Assembly: GCA_026182355.1 (NCBI GenBank)
Contig: JAPFBL010000599.1
Span: 62,001-126,000, forward strand
DNA length: 64,000 bases
Direction: 5' to 3'
DNA from: Hermatobates lingyangjiaoensis
Taxonomy: Eukaryota > Arthropoda > Insecta > Hemiptera > Hermatobatidae
Part shown: positions 20,687 to 32,576 of the stretch, one piece after another
How positions within the stretch are numbered: the stretch's first letter is position 1
Layout of the letters: each line of letters starts with the position of its first letter
The notes under the pieces: generated by a model
Seen by the model: the letters and a program-made list of their open reading frames with translations, nothing else
Databases searched by the model: none
Told to the model about the DNA's origin: nothing
Translations under genes and position numbers: made by a program

Positions 20687-20826
20687 ATGTTTCACGATAA
20701 ATAACAAACACAGAGCTAAGGAACAAACACATTTGTGTTAAGTGTGTTTGTTCCTTAGTTCTGTGTTTGTGATTCATCGTGAAACGTTTGTTGTCCTTTT
20801 GGATCGTTTTCCTGTTTAGAATGATA
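20687..20826. mobile_element. Family C fold-back lacking its core
   Basis: Arms as in 20083-20252 but the tip with CTGATGA...GAAAA is deleted. The inverted arms meet at acacatttgtgttaagtgtg. Confidence 0.7.
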
Positions 20827-21150
20827 TATATATAGGTATGTATGTGTCTGAAATATATGTATCATGCTCCTAAAATGTATGGTCCATATATAATATACTA
20901 CAATATTCACTATACTTTACTATATCAATAAACCTGCGCAGTTAGCCATATTTATATACTAGTTATAGTATTTTTTATTATGAAATATAATACATATATA
21001 AAATATATATTTACATAAAGGATATAAATGGTGGATAAAATTGGAGATGCATATGGAAATTCTAATTGGACCATAAGCTTGGCAGTAAAAAATTTACATT
21101 GTAACAAATTTGTATTGTGGTTTAAAAAAAAAGGTAGTGTTTATATATAT

Positions 21151-21181
<31 letters not shown>

Positions 21182-21380
21182 AAATGATCAAACCACAATA
21201 CGAAATGGGAAAACAAGGCTAAGATCTTTTAACCGTAACAAGCGGTCTTTGTCAGAGTCAAAAATCCAACTGACTCTGACGAAGACTACCCTTATGGTTG
21301 AAAGATGTTAGTCTTGTTTTCCCATTTCATAATGTGGTTTAATCATTTATTGTTATTCACGTGTTTATGTGAAATCTTTA
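21182..21380. mobile_element. Family A fold-back module
   Basis: aatgatcaaaccacaatacg at the left. The right arm has CTGACGA followed by a shortened stem (the gcttgt part is lost), then GGTTGAAAG. TA-rich flanks. Confidence 0.75.
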
Positions 21381-21432
21381 TATATATAATATTAAATCTC
21401 TTGTATATAATATTATATCTGTTTTATATAGA

Positions 21433-21530
21433 TATTGATAAAAGTATCGACCGTGGAATAGAAACAAAACTATAGTTTATTGGGACTAGGTCAGTTCTTC
21501 AGGTTTGAGTCCCGATAAACTATAGTTTTG
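21433..21530. mobile_element. Family B short fold-back
   Basis: tattgataaaagtatcgacc through ttcttcaggttt, then straight into its inverse gagtcccgataaactatag. Confidence 0.65.
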
Positions 21531-21549
21531 TATATATATATATATATAT

Positions 21550-21980
21550 ATGGTGCAGTATAAGGTACCAACATACCTTATATAAGGTATAAGGGTACAG
21601 TGAAGAAGGGTTTGAGGGTGACTAGGCCAGATCCTACAGGGGTGTGCATGATTAGCACAGTCAAGGGACCATTGACTACCATTGACTGATTCAAGTAGGT
21701 CTCATCCCCTGCACAGAGGGGTGAGTTGATAGAGGGTGGGGGGTGTTTCTCGAGGTCCAAGGGGTGCAGAGAATGCGGTGTAACTAACTGTGAAGTGGAC
21801 ATAATAGGGTGCGCTGAGAAGCTAGCTTCTCGTCACGTGCTGCCCCCTGCTAGGTTGCCTAATTCAAACCTTTGTATGCATCGCCTTTTTAACATAGAGG
21901 CTTAGTACAAAAAAAAAAACCTTTGAGCGTATTAAGCGACTTTATTATTATTTCATCTAGGATGATCATCACTGCTAAAT
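21550..21980. other. No gene recognised
   Basis: A local direct/inverted pair around accttatataaggtataagg, then GC-richer sequence. A 74-codon minus frame has no recognisable domain. Confidence 0.35.
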
Positions 21981-21982
21981 CA

Positions 21983-22015
21983 CTGAACCATCAACTCTCT
22001 CACCCTCTCTCTGTC

Positions 22016-22047
<32 letters not shown>

Positions 22048-22828
22048 ACTCTGTCTCTCTGTCTCTCTCTCTCACTTTCTCTCTCACTCTCTGTCTTTCT
22101 TTCCTCTCTCTCTCTCTCTCTCTCCTCTCCTCTCTCTCTCTCTTTCTCTCTCACTCTGTCTGTCTGTCTCTTTCTCTCTCTCTCACTCTCTCTCACTCTC
22201 TGTCTTCTCTCTCTGTCTGTCTGTCTCTCTCTCTACTCTGTCTCTCTGCTCCTCTCTCCTCCTCCCCTCTCCCTGATACCCTAAGTTCTCATCTTTCTCT
22301 CTACTCTGGTTCTCTCTAAATAACTCATCTCTCTCCTTGTCCTGCCCTCAAATTTCTACACTTCCTTCTTCCTGCACTCTTCAAAGTACCATAGTCTCTC
22401 TTTCTGCTGCAACCTCAAATGTACTCATTTCTCTCTTATCTTCTTGGTCCTTACTGTCTCAACTTCTCCTTACTCTAACTCTCTCACTCTCAAATGTCAT
22501 TCATATCTCTCACTCTCTCTCCTGACCTCAAATGTTCTCATCTTTCTCTATCTCTGATCTCTCTAAATCTCAACTTTTCTGTACTTTGATCTCTCAAACT
22601 CTCTGTCTGTCTTCCTTCTCTCTCTCATTCTCTCTACTGTCTCATACTCTCTCTGTCTGTCTGTCTCTCAATCTCTCACTTCATGTCTCTCTGTCTACTC
22701 TCTCTCTGTCTGTCTAGTCTCTCTCTCTCAACTGCTGGTCGTGTCTCTGGTACTCTCTCTCTCCTCTCTCTCTCATCTCTGTCTTTCTCTCCTAACAATC
22801 TCTCTCTCTCTCTCTGTCTCTCTGTCTC

Positions 22829-22860
<32 letters not shown>

Positions 22861-22876
22861 ACTCTGTCTCTCTGTC

Positions 22877-22908
<32 letters not shown>

Positions 22909-22924
22909 ACTCTGTCTCTCTGTC

Positions 22925-22956
<32 letters not shown>

Positions 22957-23053
22957 ACTCTGTCTCTCTGTCTCTCTCTCTCACTCTCTCTCTCACTCTC
23001 TCTCTCACTCTCTGTCTTTCTCTCCTCTCTCTCTCTCTCTCTGTCTCTCTGTC

Positions 23054-23085
<32 letters not shown>

Positions 23086-23101
23086 ACTCTGTCTCTCTGT
23101 C

Positions 23102-23133
<32 letters not shown>

Positions 23134-23149
23134 ACTCTGTCTCTCTGTC

Positions 23150-23181
<32 letters not shown>

Positions 23182-23266
23182 ACTCTGTCTCTCTGTCTCT
23201 CTCTCTCACTCTCTCTCTCACTCTCTGTCTTTCTCTCCTCTCTCTCTCTCTGTCTCTCTCTCCTCT

Positions 23267-23337
<71 letters not shown>

Positions 23338-23480
23338 ACTCTGTCTGTCTGTTTCTTTCTCTCTCTCTCACTCTCTCTCACTCTATGTCTTTCTCTCAGT
23401 CTCTCTCTCCTCTCTCCTCTCTCTCTCTCTCACTCTCTCTCTGTCTCTCTCTCACTCTCTCACTCACTCCCACTCTCACC
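21983..23480. repeat. Polypyrimidine (CT/CTGT) tract, about 1.5 kb
   Basis: Nearly all C and T on this strand, with a more mixed interval at 22270-22600. Between 22800 and 23250 a roughly 50-bp block (tctgtctgtctgtctctctc ... cactctgtctctctgtctct) recurs several times. SLSLS and RERER frames on the two strands are repeat artefacts. Confidence 0.95.
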
Positions 23481-23486
23481 TGATAA

Positions 23487-23985
23487 CACCTTAAGATATA
23501 CTCAATAGTTTTGCTTATCTGGTTACCTTAAAATGAACTCAATCGCTTTCCTTAGGTACCTGTGCACACCTCAAAATTTACTGAACAGCTTTCCTTACTT
23601 ACCTGACCACACTTCAAAAGGTACTCAATAGTTCATCTTATCTGCCTGACAACCTCAAAATGTACTCAATATTTTTTTTTATCTTCTTGGTACACATTAA
23701 CATGTATTCAACAGTTTTCCTTACCTAACTCACCACACCTCAAAATGTATTCAATAATTCCACTTTATCTCCATGAGAACCTCAAAATGTTCTCAATACT
23801 TTTCCTTAATTACATGAATACACATTAAAATGCATGCAACAGTTTTACTTAACTATTTGAGAATACCTCAAAATCTACTTAATAGTTTTCCTTACCTACC
23901 TCATTACACCTCTAAATGTACTCAATAATTCACTTTACCACCCTGAGAACCTCAAAACGTTCACCTTATCAATAGTTCACCTTAT
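23487..23985. repeat. 43-bp degenerate satellite
   Basis: About 11 diverged units beginning aaaatgtactcaatag, then ttttccttacctacctga and a cacacctc end. It follows directly on the polypyrimidine tract. Confidence 0.8.
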
Positions 23986-24136
23986 CAGTGAACCTAATAC
24001 CAGTGCGGCTGAAGGTGTTTCATGTTCAACTGGATGGATCAGGTGAGATCTACTGGGTAACTTGCCTATCGCTATTCCCAGGTATTTGAGTTTCAACTAT
24101 AAACAAATGAGTAATGAATTATATATATGTTTATTA

Positions 24137-24310
24137 GTGTATATTGGCAGCAGATTCTCTTGTAATCATATTTTCTTTAAGTAGACGGCAGCTTCCCGAT
24201 TTACGACCTTTTTGCTGGTGTTTTCTAGTTTTCAAAGAAAACTAGTTAGAAAACTAGAAATAACTAGAAAAAAGGTCGTGAATGCGGAAGCTGCCGTCTA
24301 TTTTAATAAT
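24137..24310. mobile_element. Family F fold-back (PLE N-terminal end)
   Basis: The right arm on + reads KKVVNAEAAVYFNN before (TA)n. The left arm is its inverse and extends further into the ...LPxY-type region near ggcagcagattctcttg. Inner arms meet at ctagttttcaaagaaaacta. Confidence 0.6.
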
Positions 24311-24322
24311 ATATATATATAT

Positions 24323-24580
24323 ATTAACAAAACTATAATTTATCGGGACTCGGTCATTTCTTCAGGTTCAAATTGAAGTCTCATTGCCAACGTTTCGGTT
24401 TTTATTTAAAACGAAACGTAGGCAATGAGAGTTTAATTTGAACCTGGAAAACTGACTGAGTTTTATTTTAAAACGAAACGTTGGCAATGAGAGTTTAATT
24501 TGAACCTGAAAAACTGACCGAGTCCCGATTCACGAACTATAGTTTTGTTTCTATTCTACGGTCGATGCTTTTATCAATAT
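24323..24580. mobile_element. Family B module with repeated arm
   Basis: A left inverted arm, then two successive right arms, each with AAAACGAAACGT(A/T)GGC and agtttaatttgaacctg. It ends with tcgatgcttttatcaata. The duplicated arm parallels the extra arm at 6209-6293. Confidence 0.7.
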
Positions 24581-24591
24581 TTATATATATT

Positions 24592-24950
24592 AAGTTCGTG
24601 AGTTTGTTTGTTTGTTCACCCATTTTCCAATGGAGATGGAGACCTGAAATTATTATGAAGGAATATTTTTGTATACGATCCTTTTAACGAGGTTGACTAT
24701 TCTTGTTCTCATCGTTGTATTGAAACCTCATATAAAATCTTTTTAGCAAACCCTCATGACTCTCCAAGTGTGTTATCCTGGTAAGCCTCTTTTGTCTGTC
24801 TGTCCGTAACTTTGTTGCCCAGACGACCCTCCTGAGGCAATAGATAACCTCCAGCAAAAGATACGAGTAACCTCAACCATGTCATTCTTCACCATGTAAG
24901 ATAAAAGCCGTCTTGTCCTTTCCCCTAATGCCCAATGCTTATTATTTTAA
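24592..24950 (+). repeat. Family K repeat, possible Helitron-like start
   Basis: aagttcgtgagtttgtttg, then gttcacccattttc and ggagatggagacctgaaat also occur at 50918-50990. A TA-rich lead into a gt(t)tg-rich start resembles some Helitron 5' ends. That reading is weak. Confidence 0.35.
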
Positions 24951-24959
24951 TATAATATC

Positions 24960-25830
24960 CTGTGTATACAATATATATTGCATACCAAATGTGAAAATAA
25001 ACAAAAAAAAGGAGTTATTGAAAAGTTTTTTTTTTTTAAAAAAGTTCATTTTTCTATATATTGCCTACCAAATGTTGAAATAAACGAAAAAAAGAATTAT
25101 TAAAAAGTTATTTTTTTTAAAAAAACAAAATGCTATTTTCTATATATTGCATACCAAATGTGAAAATAAACGAAAAAAGTAGTTATTGAAAATTTACTAT
25201 TTTTTTTTTAAAAAAGTGTCATTTGCCTATGTTTTGCAAACCTATTGTGAAAATATGGGAAAAAAAGGAATTATTGAAAAGTTAATATTTTTTTTAAAAA
25301 TAAAGTGCCATTTTTCTATATATTGCATGCCAAATGTGAAAATAAACAAAAAAAGGAGTTACTGAAATTTTAATTTTTTTTTTTAAAAATAGTGCCATTT
25401 TTCTATATTTTGCGTATCAAATGTGAAAATAAACGAAAAAAGGAGTTATTGAAAATTTAATTTTTTTTTTAAAAAAAGTATCATTATTCTATATATTGCA
25501 TACCAAATCTGAAAATAAACGAAAAAAGGAGTTATTGAAATTTTAATTTTTTTTTTAAAAAAGTGCCATTTTTCTATATTTTGCATGCCAAATGTGAAAA
25601 TAAACGAAAAAAGGAATTATTGGAAAGTTAATTTTTTTTAAAAAAAAAATGCTGTTTACCTATATACTCGTATTGCATACCAAATGTGGAAATAAACGAA
25701 AAAAAGGAGTTATTGAAATTTTAATTTTTTTTTTTAAAAAAGTGCCATTTTTCTATATTTTGCATATCAAATGTGAAAATACACGAAAAAAAGAATTATT
25801 GAAATGTTACTTTTTTTTATAATAAGGCGG
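24960..25830. repeat. About 86-bp satellite
   Basis: About ten units with ttgcataccaaatgtgaaaa, taaacgaaaaaaggagttat, a T-run/A-run palindrome and agtgccatttttctatat. Confidence 0.9.
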
Positions 25831-26330
25831 TTTTTTTTATATATATATTTTGTTAGTACTGCTCAGTTTGACTGCTATAAAACTGTATGTAACTAGGTAA
25901 GAAAGAGCTATAGGTAATGTGGTGAGAAAACAAGTTGATCTCTCGAGTAGTGAGTGACTGTTTGAGAAAGTGGACAGCTCAAGGTTGTAAACGAACGAGT
26001 CGAAAGGTTATTTGAAAGTAGTCATTTCAATGGGTTTACCTTCAATGTAGTGCACGCCGGCCCAACCTTGATATTGCTGGCTTAAGAAATATGCTACTTA
26101 TTGGCCAGCCTGATTGTGTTGAAATCAAAATTGAAAGGTTCGGATTTTTTTTTTTTTTTTTTTTTAAAAAAAAAGAAGATTATTAAGAATAATTCAGCAA
26201 CAACAACAACACCACAACAACAAACCCTTATCTTAGAAGTTAGTTTTACAAACAACAGAGAAATTAGGGTCGGTAACTATTTAATCATTAATATAGACTT
26301 CAAATATTATTGTTGATAAATCAATAAAAA
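25831..26330. other. No gene recognised
   Basis: Mostly unique, with a T-run then A-run at 26142-26172. A 71-codon frame crosses this homopolymer and is not convincing. Confidence 0.4.
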
Positions 26331-27500
26331 AATATTGATAATAACAAATAGGAGTATATTCAATATTGATAATAACGAATAGGTTTATATTCAATATTGA
26401 TAATAACGAATAGTAGTATATTCAATATTGATAATAACGAATAGGAGTATATTCAATATTGATAATAACGAAGAGGAGTATATTCAATATTGATAATAAC
26501 GAATAGGTGTACATTCAATATTGCTAATAACTAGTAGGAGTATATTCAATATTGATAATAACGAATAGGAGTATATTCAATATTGATAATAACGAATAGG
26601 AGTATATTCAATATTGATAATAACGAATAGGTGTATATTCAATATTGATAATAACGAATAGGAGTATATTAATATTGATAATAACGAATAGGAGTATATT
26701 CAATATTGATAATAACGAATAGAGTATATTCAATATTGATAATAACGAATAGGAGTATATTCAATATTGATAATAACGAATAGGAGTATATTCAATATTG
26801 ATAATAACGAATAGGAGTTATTCAATATTGATAATAACGAATAGGAGTATATTCAATATTGATAATAACGAATAGGTGTATATTCAATATTGATAATAAC
26901 GAATAGGAGTATATTCAATATTGATAATAACGAATAGGAGTATATTCAATATTGATAATAACGAATAGGAGTATATTCAATATTGATAATAACGAATAGG
27001 AGTATATTCAATATTGATAATAACGAATAGGTGTATATTTAATATTGATAATAACGAATAAGAGTATATTCAATATTGATAATAACGAATAGGAGATATT
27101 CAATATTGATAATAACGAATAGGAGTATATTTAATATTGATAATAACGAAGAGGAGTATATTCAATATTGATAATAACGAATAGGAGTATATTCAATATT
27201 GATAATAACGAATAGGAGTATATTCAATATTGATAATAACGAATAGGAGTATATTCAATATTGATAATAACGAATAGGAGTATATTCAATATTGATAATA
27301 ACGAATAGGAGTATATTCAATATTGATAATAACGAAGAGGAGTTTATTCAATATTGATAATAACGAATAGGAGTATATTCAATATTGATAATAACGAATA
27401 GGAGTATACAATATTGATAATAACGAATAGGAGTATATTCAATATTGATAATAACGAATAGGAGTATATTCAATATTGATTGATAATAACGAATATGTAT
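26331..27500. repeat. 31-bp satellite
   Basis: About 37 head-to-tail copies of a 31-bp unit containing caatattgataataacg and aataggagtatatt. Variants (gtgtatatt, gaagagg) are scattered. It includes the palindrome AATATT and ends against a ribozyme-like core at 27550. Confidence 0.97.
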
Positions 27501-27502
27501 AT

Positions 27503-27660
27503 TGGGCTATTATAAGTAAATTGTGAAACTACGATTCTAAATAACATCCTTGATAATGGTCGACGAAGACCGAAACATGTGGATATACAGAAATAAAAAT
27601 TTTGGAGAACTGATTTATCTTGTCCCAAACTTATGGAAGCCAGACGTAAGGAAATTTGAA
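27503..27660 (+). mobile_element. Family L single module
   Basis: TTGATAAT, GGTC-GACGAA-GACC hairpin, GAAACATGTGG, then a unique-looking tail. It has the same layout as the other PLE-like cores, with a degenerate first box. Confidence 0.4.
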
Positions 27661-27728
27661 AAATTAATTCGAAAATGTGTCAAAATTGAAATAGGCCTAG
27701 GTTTTAATAGAACATATATATATATATA

Positions 27729-27947
27729 ACTAAAGTTTATCGAGACTCGGTCAGTTCTTCAGGTTCAAATTAAACTCTCATATCCAACGTTTCGGTCTTT
27801 ATTTAAAACCTTTTTCATAAGCAGAAGTATGATTTTTTTGTAACAGAATAACTAAGTATTACATTACAAATTATTTTACAAAGAAAAATAATATATGGAT
27901 TTTAACAACAACTGTAGTCTGAATGAACACGTGACAGCGTCACAGTG
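27729..27947 (-). mobile_element. Family B module
   Basis: Left end aactaaagtttatcgagac, then the inverse of GACCGAAACGTTGG, then the A/T-rich inner part through ctgaatgaacacgtgacag. The matching right arm is absent. Confidence 0.65.
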
Positions 27948-27954
27948 TCACTTT

Positions 27955-28505
27955 TGTTAGTGTGTCATCATACTCTGCAGATAATTATTCAAACACCAGT
28001 GGCATCCTAGCGTAAAGGCACAAACAGAATTTCACTTTTGCCATTGTGTCATCATACCCCTTAGGTAATTATTCAAACACAAGTGACATATATAGGGTAA
28101 AAGCACAAACAGTATATCTCTCTTGCTAGTGTGTCATCATACTCCTTAGGTAATTATTCAAACACAAGTGACATATATAGGATAAAAGCACAAACAGTAT
28201 ACCTCTGATGCTAGTGTGTCATCATACCCCTTAGGTAATTATTCAAACACAAGTGACATATATAGGGTAAAAGCACAAACAGTATATCTCTCTTGCTAGT
28301 GTGTCATCATACTCCTTAGGTAATTATTCAAACACAAGTGACATATATAGGGTAAAAGCACAAACAGTATATCTCTCTTGCTAGTGTGTCATCATACTCC
28401 TTAGGTAATTATTCAAACACAAGTGACATATACAGGATAAAAGCACAAACAGTATATCTCTGTTGCTAGTGTGTCATCATATTCCTTAGGTAATTATTAA
28501 AGTGA
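27955..28505. repeat. 85-bp satellite
   Basis: About 6.5 units with gctagtgtgtcatcatactc, cttaggtaattattcaaaca and gtaaaagcacaaacagtata. Markers are spaced 85 bp (28141, 28226, 28311). Confidence 0.93.
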
Positions 28506-28509
28506 CACA

Positions 28510-29320
28510 GCAGCTGGTCCTCCTAATCATCCCCCCCCCCTCCACCACAATGGAGATAAACCTAATGACCCAGTCCACACAGCCGTATCCTTTAACTACA
28601 TTACAACTTAATACCAGTCTTCACAAACAATTTACTACCCATTAACTCTTCTCATAATAACTGTATTTAAAATTATCATATTCATTATATTCACAAAATT
28701 AAGATATAATGTGGTTTTATAAGCTTGTAAACTATTATGAAAAGTATTTAATTTAAGCAAAAAAAAATTGGCAATTATTCCCCAATCATTTCTATAATAA
28801 TTAAGAACAGTATGGATTTTTGCAAAATCATTCTACTAATTAAAGAAGTCTCATAACTTTGTAATTATTTTTAAAGTCCTTTGATATCATGCTAATTAAG
28901 TGCTGGATCAAAAAATACAATTTCCTTTTAGTTTTTGCGATATAATCATTACGTAATAAATATTATGTTTATAAATTATGGATGAGTCAGCGAATATGAT
29001 CAAACATGATTTTATTCTTTGATTATTATCCACTATAAAGGGTTGTTTTTGATTTTTTTTTCTTAGTTCATTTTTGTCACTATAGTTACTTTTAGATATT
29101 GATAAAATAATAATTTGATATCAATCAATAATAATATCAAATAATTGTTTCATTCGTTAAAGTATTTATTAAGTAATAAATGAATTTATTGCGTTGTTTG
29201 TTTGTTTTTCACCGACCGCACTTATAAATTTTTCAACTTTTAATTTATTTCTTTATTATTTGGCAGCCAATTTATTATTGCGTCAGCCACATTAGCTGTT
29301 GATTCCTATATTGGGAGTAT
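28510..29320. other. AT-rich, no gene recognised
   Basis: A C-run at 28532-28541, otherwise AT-rich and without features I can identify. Confidence 0.4.
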
Positions 29321-29324
29321 ACCT

Positions 29325-29530
29325 ACTCAAGTGTATTTAGATTAGGGATCTTTAATGAGTACATGACATCGTACAGGCTCGGGACCGACGGTTTAACATC
29401 CTTTCCGAGGGACGACATGCTCAGATTTATTCACTTCCCACGTAAATAAATCGAGGACGAGGTAGGTATCGAACCCCGGTTCTACCACTTCAGAGGCGAG
29501 CACGTTAACTTCTGAGCTAACCTGGCCCAC
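29325..29530 (-). mobile_element. tRNA-derived SINE
   Basis: On the minus strand from 29530: gtgggccaggttagctcaga (box A-like TTAGCTCAGAAG), then box B GGTTCGATACC. A non-tRNA body follows with ggatgttaaaccgtcgg and ends near tacacttgagta. A 5' copy lies at 63171-63325 and a 3' fragment at 57163-57240. The tRNA-like head drives Pol III transcription in such elements; mobilisation depends on a partner LINE. Confidence 0.8.
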
Positions 29531-29534
29531 TATT

Positions 29535-29925
29535 AATAAATATATTTAACTATATTACAAATTACATAATATTAAATAGGATTGATCTTCTACTAAGTAA
29601 AATTTAATCAAAACAAAATAATAATCATAAGGGACTAATTTTTATTAAATTGACTTAAAATAATTCGTAAGAGATTTTAAAAAGAAATGAGACCCTGATG
29701 GCCTCATAATATATTTATAATCTATAGTTAGATTATAAATGTAACGTTTTTTTCATTTGTTAAAGTTTAATAAATGATTAATAACAAATGAATAAGTAAT
29801 AAAAGTTTCATAATTCAATAATAAATGAATTTATTTCATTTCTTGTGTAATACGTTTTACAATGGTATTTACTCATCTTTTGGAGAATGTAAAAAAAAAT
29901 TCTTCTCTACACACAAAAAAAAAGT
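29535..29925. other. AT-rich, no gene recognised
   Basis: No repeats or frames of note. Confidence 0.4.
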
Positions 29926-29929
29926 TATT

Positions 29930-30100
29930 GTTTAAATTAAAACCTCGTTTCAAACACTTAGCGTTCTTCTTCAGGTTTATATCTGCATTCTTGAGATGTG
30001 TGAACCTGAAAAAGGGCACTAAGTGTTCGAAACGCAGTATGTTTTCATATTATTTTTTTTTTTAATTCGTGTAGAGACATTTTTTGATATTCCCTTCAAA
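29930..30100. mobile_element. Family H fold-back module (diverged)
   Basis: Left arm cgtttcaaacacttagcg, right arm CCTGAAAAAGGGCACTAAGTGTTCGAAACGC, then gtgtagagacattttttg. Arms are shorter and more diverged than at 13.9 and 40.5 kb. Confidence 0.6.
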
Positions 30101-31300
30101 ACGAATTTATTATGTAATTTCTTTGGAGGAGTGGTGGTGGGGAGTTTTAGAGGAGATGGAATTGCTGTTTTCATGGTCAGCTGTTATCATGGTGAGTAGA
30201 GAATGATAGATCAGATGAGATATAAGATTACATTGTTTTGAAGTGTTTTAGATAAGTTGTGTTAAAGTAATAGATTTATTGCTTAAAGTTATTATTAAAG
30301 CAGCATGGATATTCATGGATGAGTAATGGTTAAGAATGTCAGTTGTGACCTGATGAGCGAGTGAAGGAGAGAGTTAGAAATTCATGGATAGAGGTTGGTT
30401 TGGTTATTGTTGGTGTTGTTTTCACAGCTAACACTGTCTGTTAAAAAGTCAAAAGTAAAACAGTAGATTAACGCAAGACGTTATAGTTAAGGCCGGAGAA
30501 TAAAGTAGAGAGGAGCTCACCGTTTTGGCTTTCAATTAACTAGAACTTTATTAGTGGTCTTTTAGCGTAATATGTGTCGTGATTACGATATAACTAGTTA
30601 TTTTGAAACTTTTAACTTCTCAATTGAGCTTGATAGGGCCTTAGGGGGTGTGGAGAGAGAGAGCGGGGGGGGGGGGAGAGGGGGGTCTTAAAAAGTGTTA
30701 AAACTGAATTTATGGACTGATAATTGAGTAAAAATTTATGGTTGTAAGTAAGAAATCACATGAATTGTGTGAATGTGTGTGTGTAATGCTTGGAGTTGAG
30801 AGGGGGTTGAAAGATAGAGGGGGTGAGGGAGGTGGTGTGGGTAATGACACATAATGGAAGCGCATCTATGTGGAGCCACATGGGCCGTCAAGAGCAATGG
30901 CGAGACTCTGGTGCGATGGTATCGGCTAGAATGAAATAGAACTTAATTAAAACAAGATGGGAAGGCCAGACACACGGAGCGGCCTCCCTCACTATCTGTG
31001 TCCGGCGAGGGGTGTGTGTATGGGGGGGGGGGTAATTATTGAAGAAGAGCTAAGGCTAGAGGGGAAATTACAGCTTTTGGAACCGAAGCAGCGCTGTTAC
31101 GCAGATAGGAACGAAGAGAGAGAGAACTGAGAAAGAGAACCGGCTCTGGGAAACCGGCTTTCTTACTAATCTAACTGGACGCGCCGTCGCCGCTCCCACA
31201 ACTTGGCGAACCAGCTTGGTGTCTTGTCTGCTTTTTTGGGGGGGATGAGCCACGCCCTCCGGTCTACTCGACTGGAAAAAACATCTCTCCCTGTTAGTCT
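30101..31300. other. Less AT-rich unique region with G-runs
   Basis: G-runs at 30664-30680 and 31022-31031, purine-rich patches. A 61-codon minus frame at 31068-31253 has no domain. It could be host intergenic or intronic DNA. Confidence 0.35.
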
Positions 31301-31304
31301 CATA

Positions 31305-31375
31305 ATATATTTATGAACTCGAGAAGATGAGACGCATGGGCTTGAAACGTTAGGAAATAAAAAAAAAACTTTATA
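31305..31375 (+). mobile_element. Isolated PLE-like core
   Basis: CTCGAGAAGATGAGACGC, then GGGCTTGAAACGTTAGG and an A-run. It resembles the GAAACGTT end of other modules; the first box is degenerate. Confidence 0.3.
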
Positions 31376-31939
31376 CTTTGCTTAAGCTGCTTACAGAACT
31401 TAATGCATGTGCATTTATAACGCCATAGCAATCCAGATAGAAAAACCAATAAGTTCAAGAGGAATACTCTAAAGTCAACAAAATGCTAAAATGTACAGTA
31501 AAACATAATCCGAGTATTCAAGACTTCAACCATTTTGGAGTCCACTAGCAAAATGTTTCCAATTTACTAAAGTCTTTCCTTGTTTCTTCATTAAAACTGT
31601 GTCAAGTTCTATTTGTGTTATTAGTGGACATATTTCATGTTAAACATTCATCCTTTATCAGGATATGAATTGTAAGTTTGTTGAAACTTTATATTTGAAA
31701 CATGATTCGATAGTGATTTAAGGTTAATTTGTTAGTTAGTTGCTGGTATATATGTAATTCTTGTTTTGTTTATGTTTATGTGTGTCAAGTAACCAGAGTT
31801 TCTCAGATTATTGCATTGTAGATTGATCTTTTCACTAATTTAGCTAAACTGGGTAGACTTACAGGTAAAAATTGCAAACATTATAAGAGAAGGAAATTGA
31901 ATATAACATGCATACCATTTAAAAGATAATATTAGTGTA

Positions 31940-32020
31940 GATAAGTAGCAGATCTTTCTAAAGACATGTTTAATTAAAGAGAACCGCACTCTCGGTATTC
32001 ACGACCTTCTGACTCTAAAA
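31940..32020 (-). pseudogene. Decayed PLE N-terminal fragment (family F)
   Basis: The minus strand reads SQKVVNTESAVLFN, stop, TCL, stop, KDLL, which follows the family F pattern with two in-frame stops. A family G scrap (ttgacgaaatgtcgtgttta) lies at 32105-32125. Confidence 0.45.
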
Positions 32021-32179
32021 TTATACCTTTTCCTGCTTTCCTGTCTTTTCTGGTATCAGAAAAACAAATCTGTTGCTCATTTCAGGAGGGTATAATTGAA
32101 ATAAGGTTTGACGAAATGTCGTGTTTATAGTACATATACACCATATATACATCTATACAAATATAAATATATATATATA

Positions 32180-32330
32180 AAAAAACATTGCACATAAAAC
32201 ACGTGAAATAACAATCAATGATCAAACCAAAATATGAAATAGGAAAACAAGACTAATAAGATATTCCAACCACTGATGAAGACCGCTTGTTACTTAGTTT
32301 TGTTTCCCCATTTCCTATTGTAGTTTGATC

Positions 32331-32335
<5 letters not shown>
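32180..32335. mobile_element. Family A, shortened fold-back
   Basis: Left arm through agactaataagatattcc, then CTGATGA, AGACCGCTTGTTAC, then a decayed right arm to tgatcgttta. Confidence 0.65.

Positions 32336-32381
<46 letters not shown>
32334..32381. repeat. (TA)n microsatellite
   Basis: Pure TA run between family A and family D modules. Confidence 0.95.
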
Positions 32382-32384
<3 letters not shown>

Positions 32385-32387
<3 letters not shown>

Positions 32388-32530
32388 GTTACAGCTAGAG
32401 AACACAAGAAAAAGGACGAACACTCACGAATCTCGATAATTTCGGCGTCTTGCCGTCTTCAGGAGAGTGGAAAGAAAGAAAATAAAAGGAGAAAGAATGA
32501 AGGAACGGAGACGTAAATGCGTCCACTGGC
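32385..32530 (-). mobile_element. Family D module (CTGAAGA/GCCGAAA), minus strand
   Basis: On the minus strand: CTGAAGA, C, GGC-AAGAC-GCC, GAAA(T/C)TATCGAGATTCGTGAG. Nearly the same module lies on + at 38430-38580. Confidence 0.7.
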
Positions 32531-32576
32531 CGATGTATATATATATATATATATTATATATATATATATATATATA

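Noticed and set aside
22683..23483. 266-codon SLSLS frame and 202-codon RERER frame
   Set aside because: Both are translations of the CT/GA tract.
26331..27500. CRISPR-like regular array
   Set aside because: Units are directly contiguous without unique spacers, and the context is animal-type DNA.
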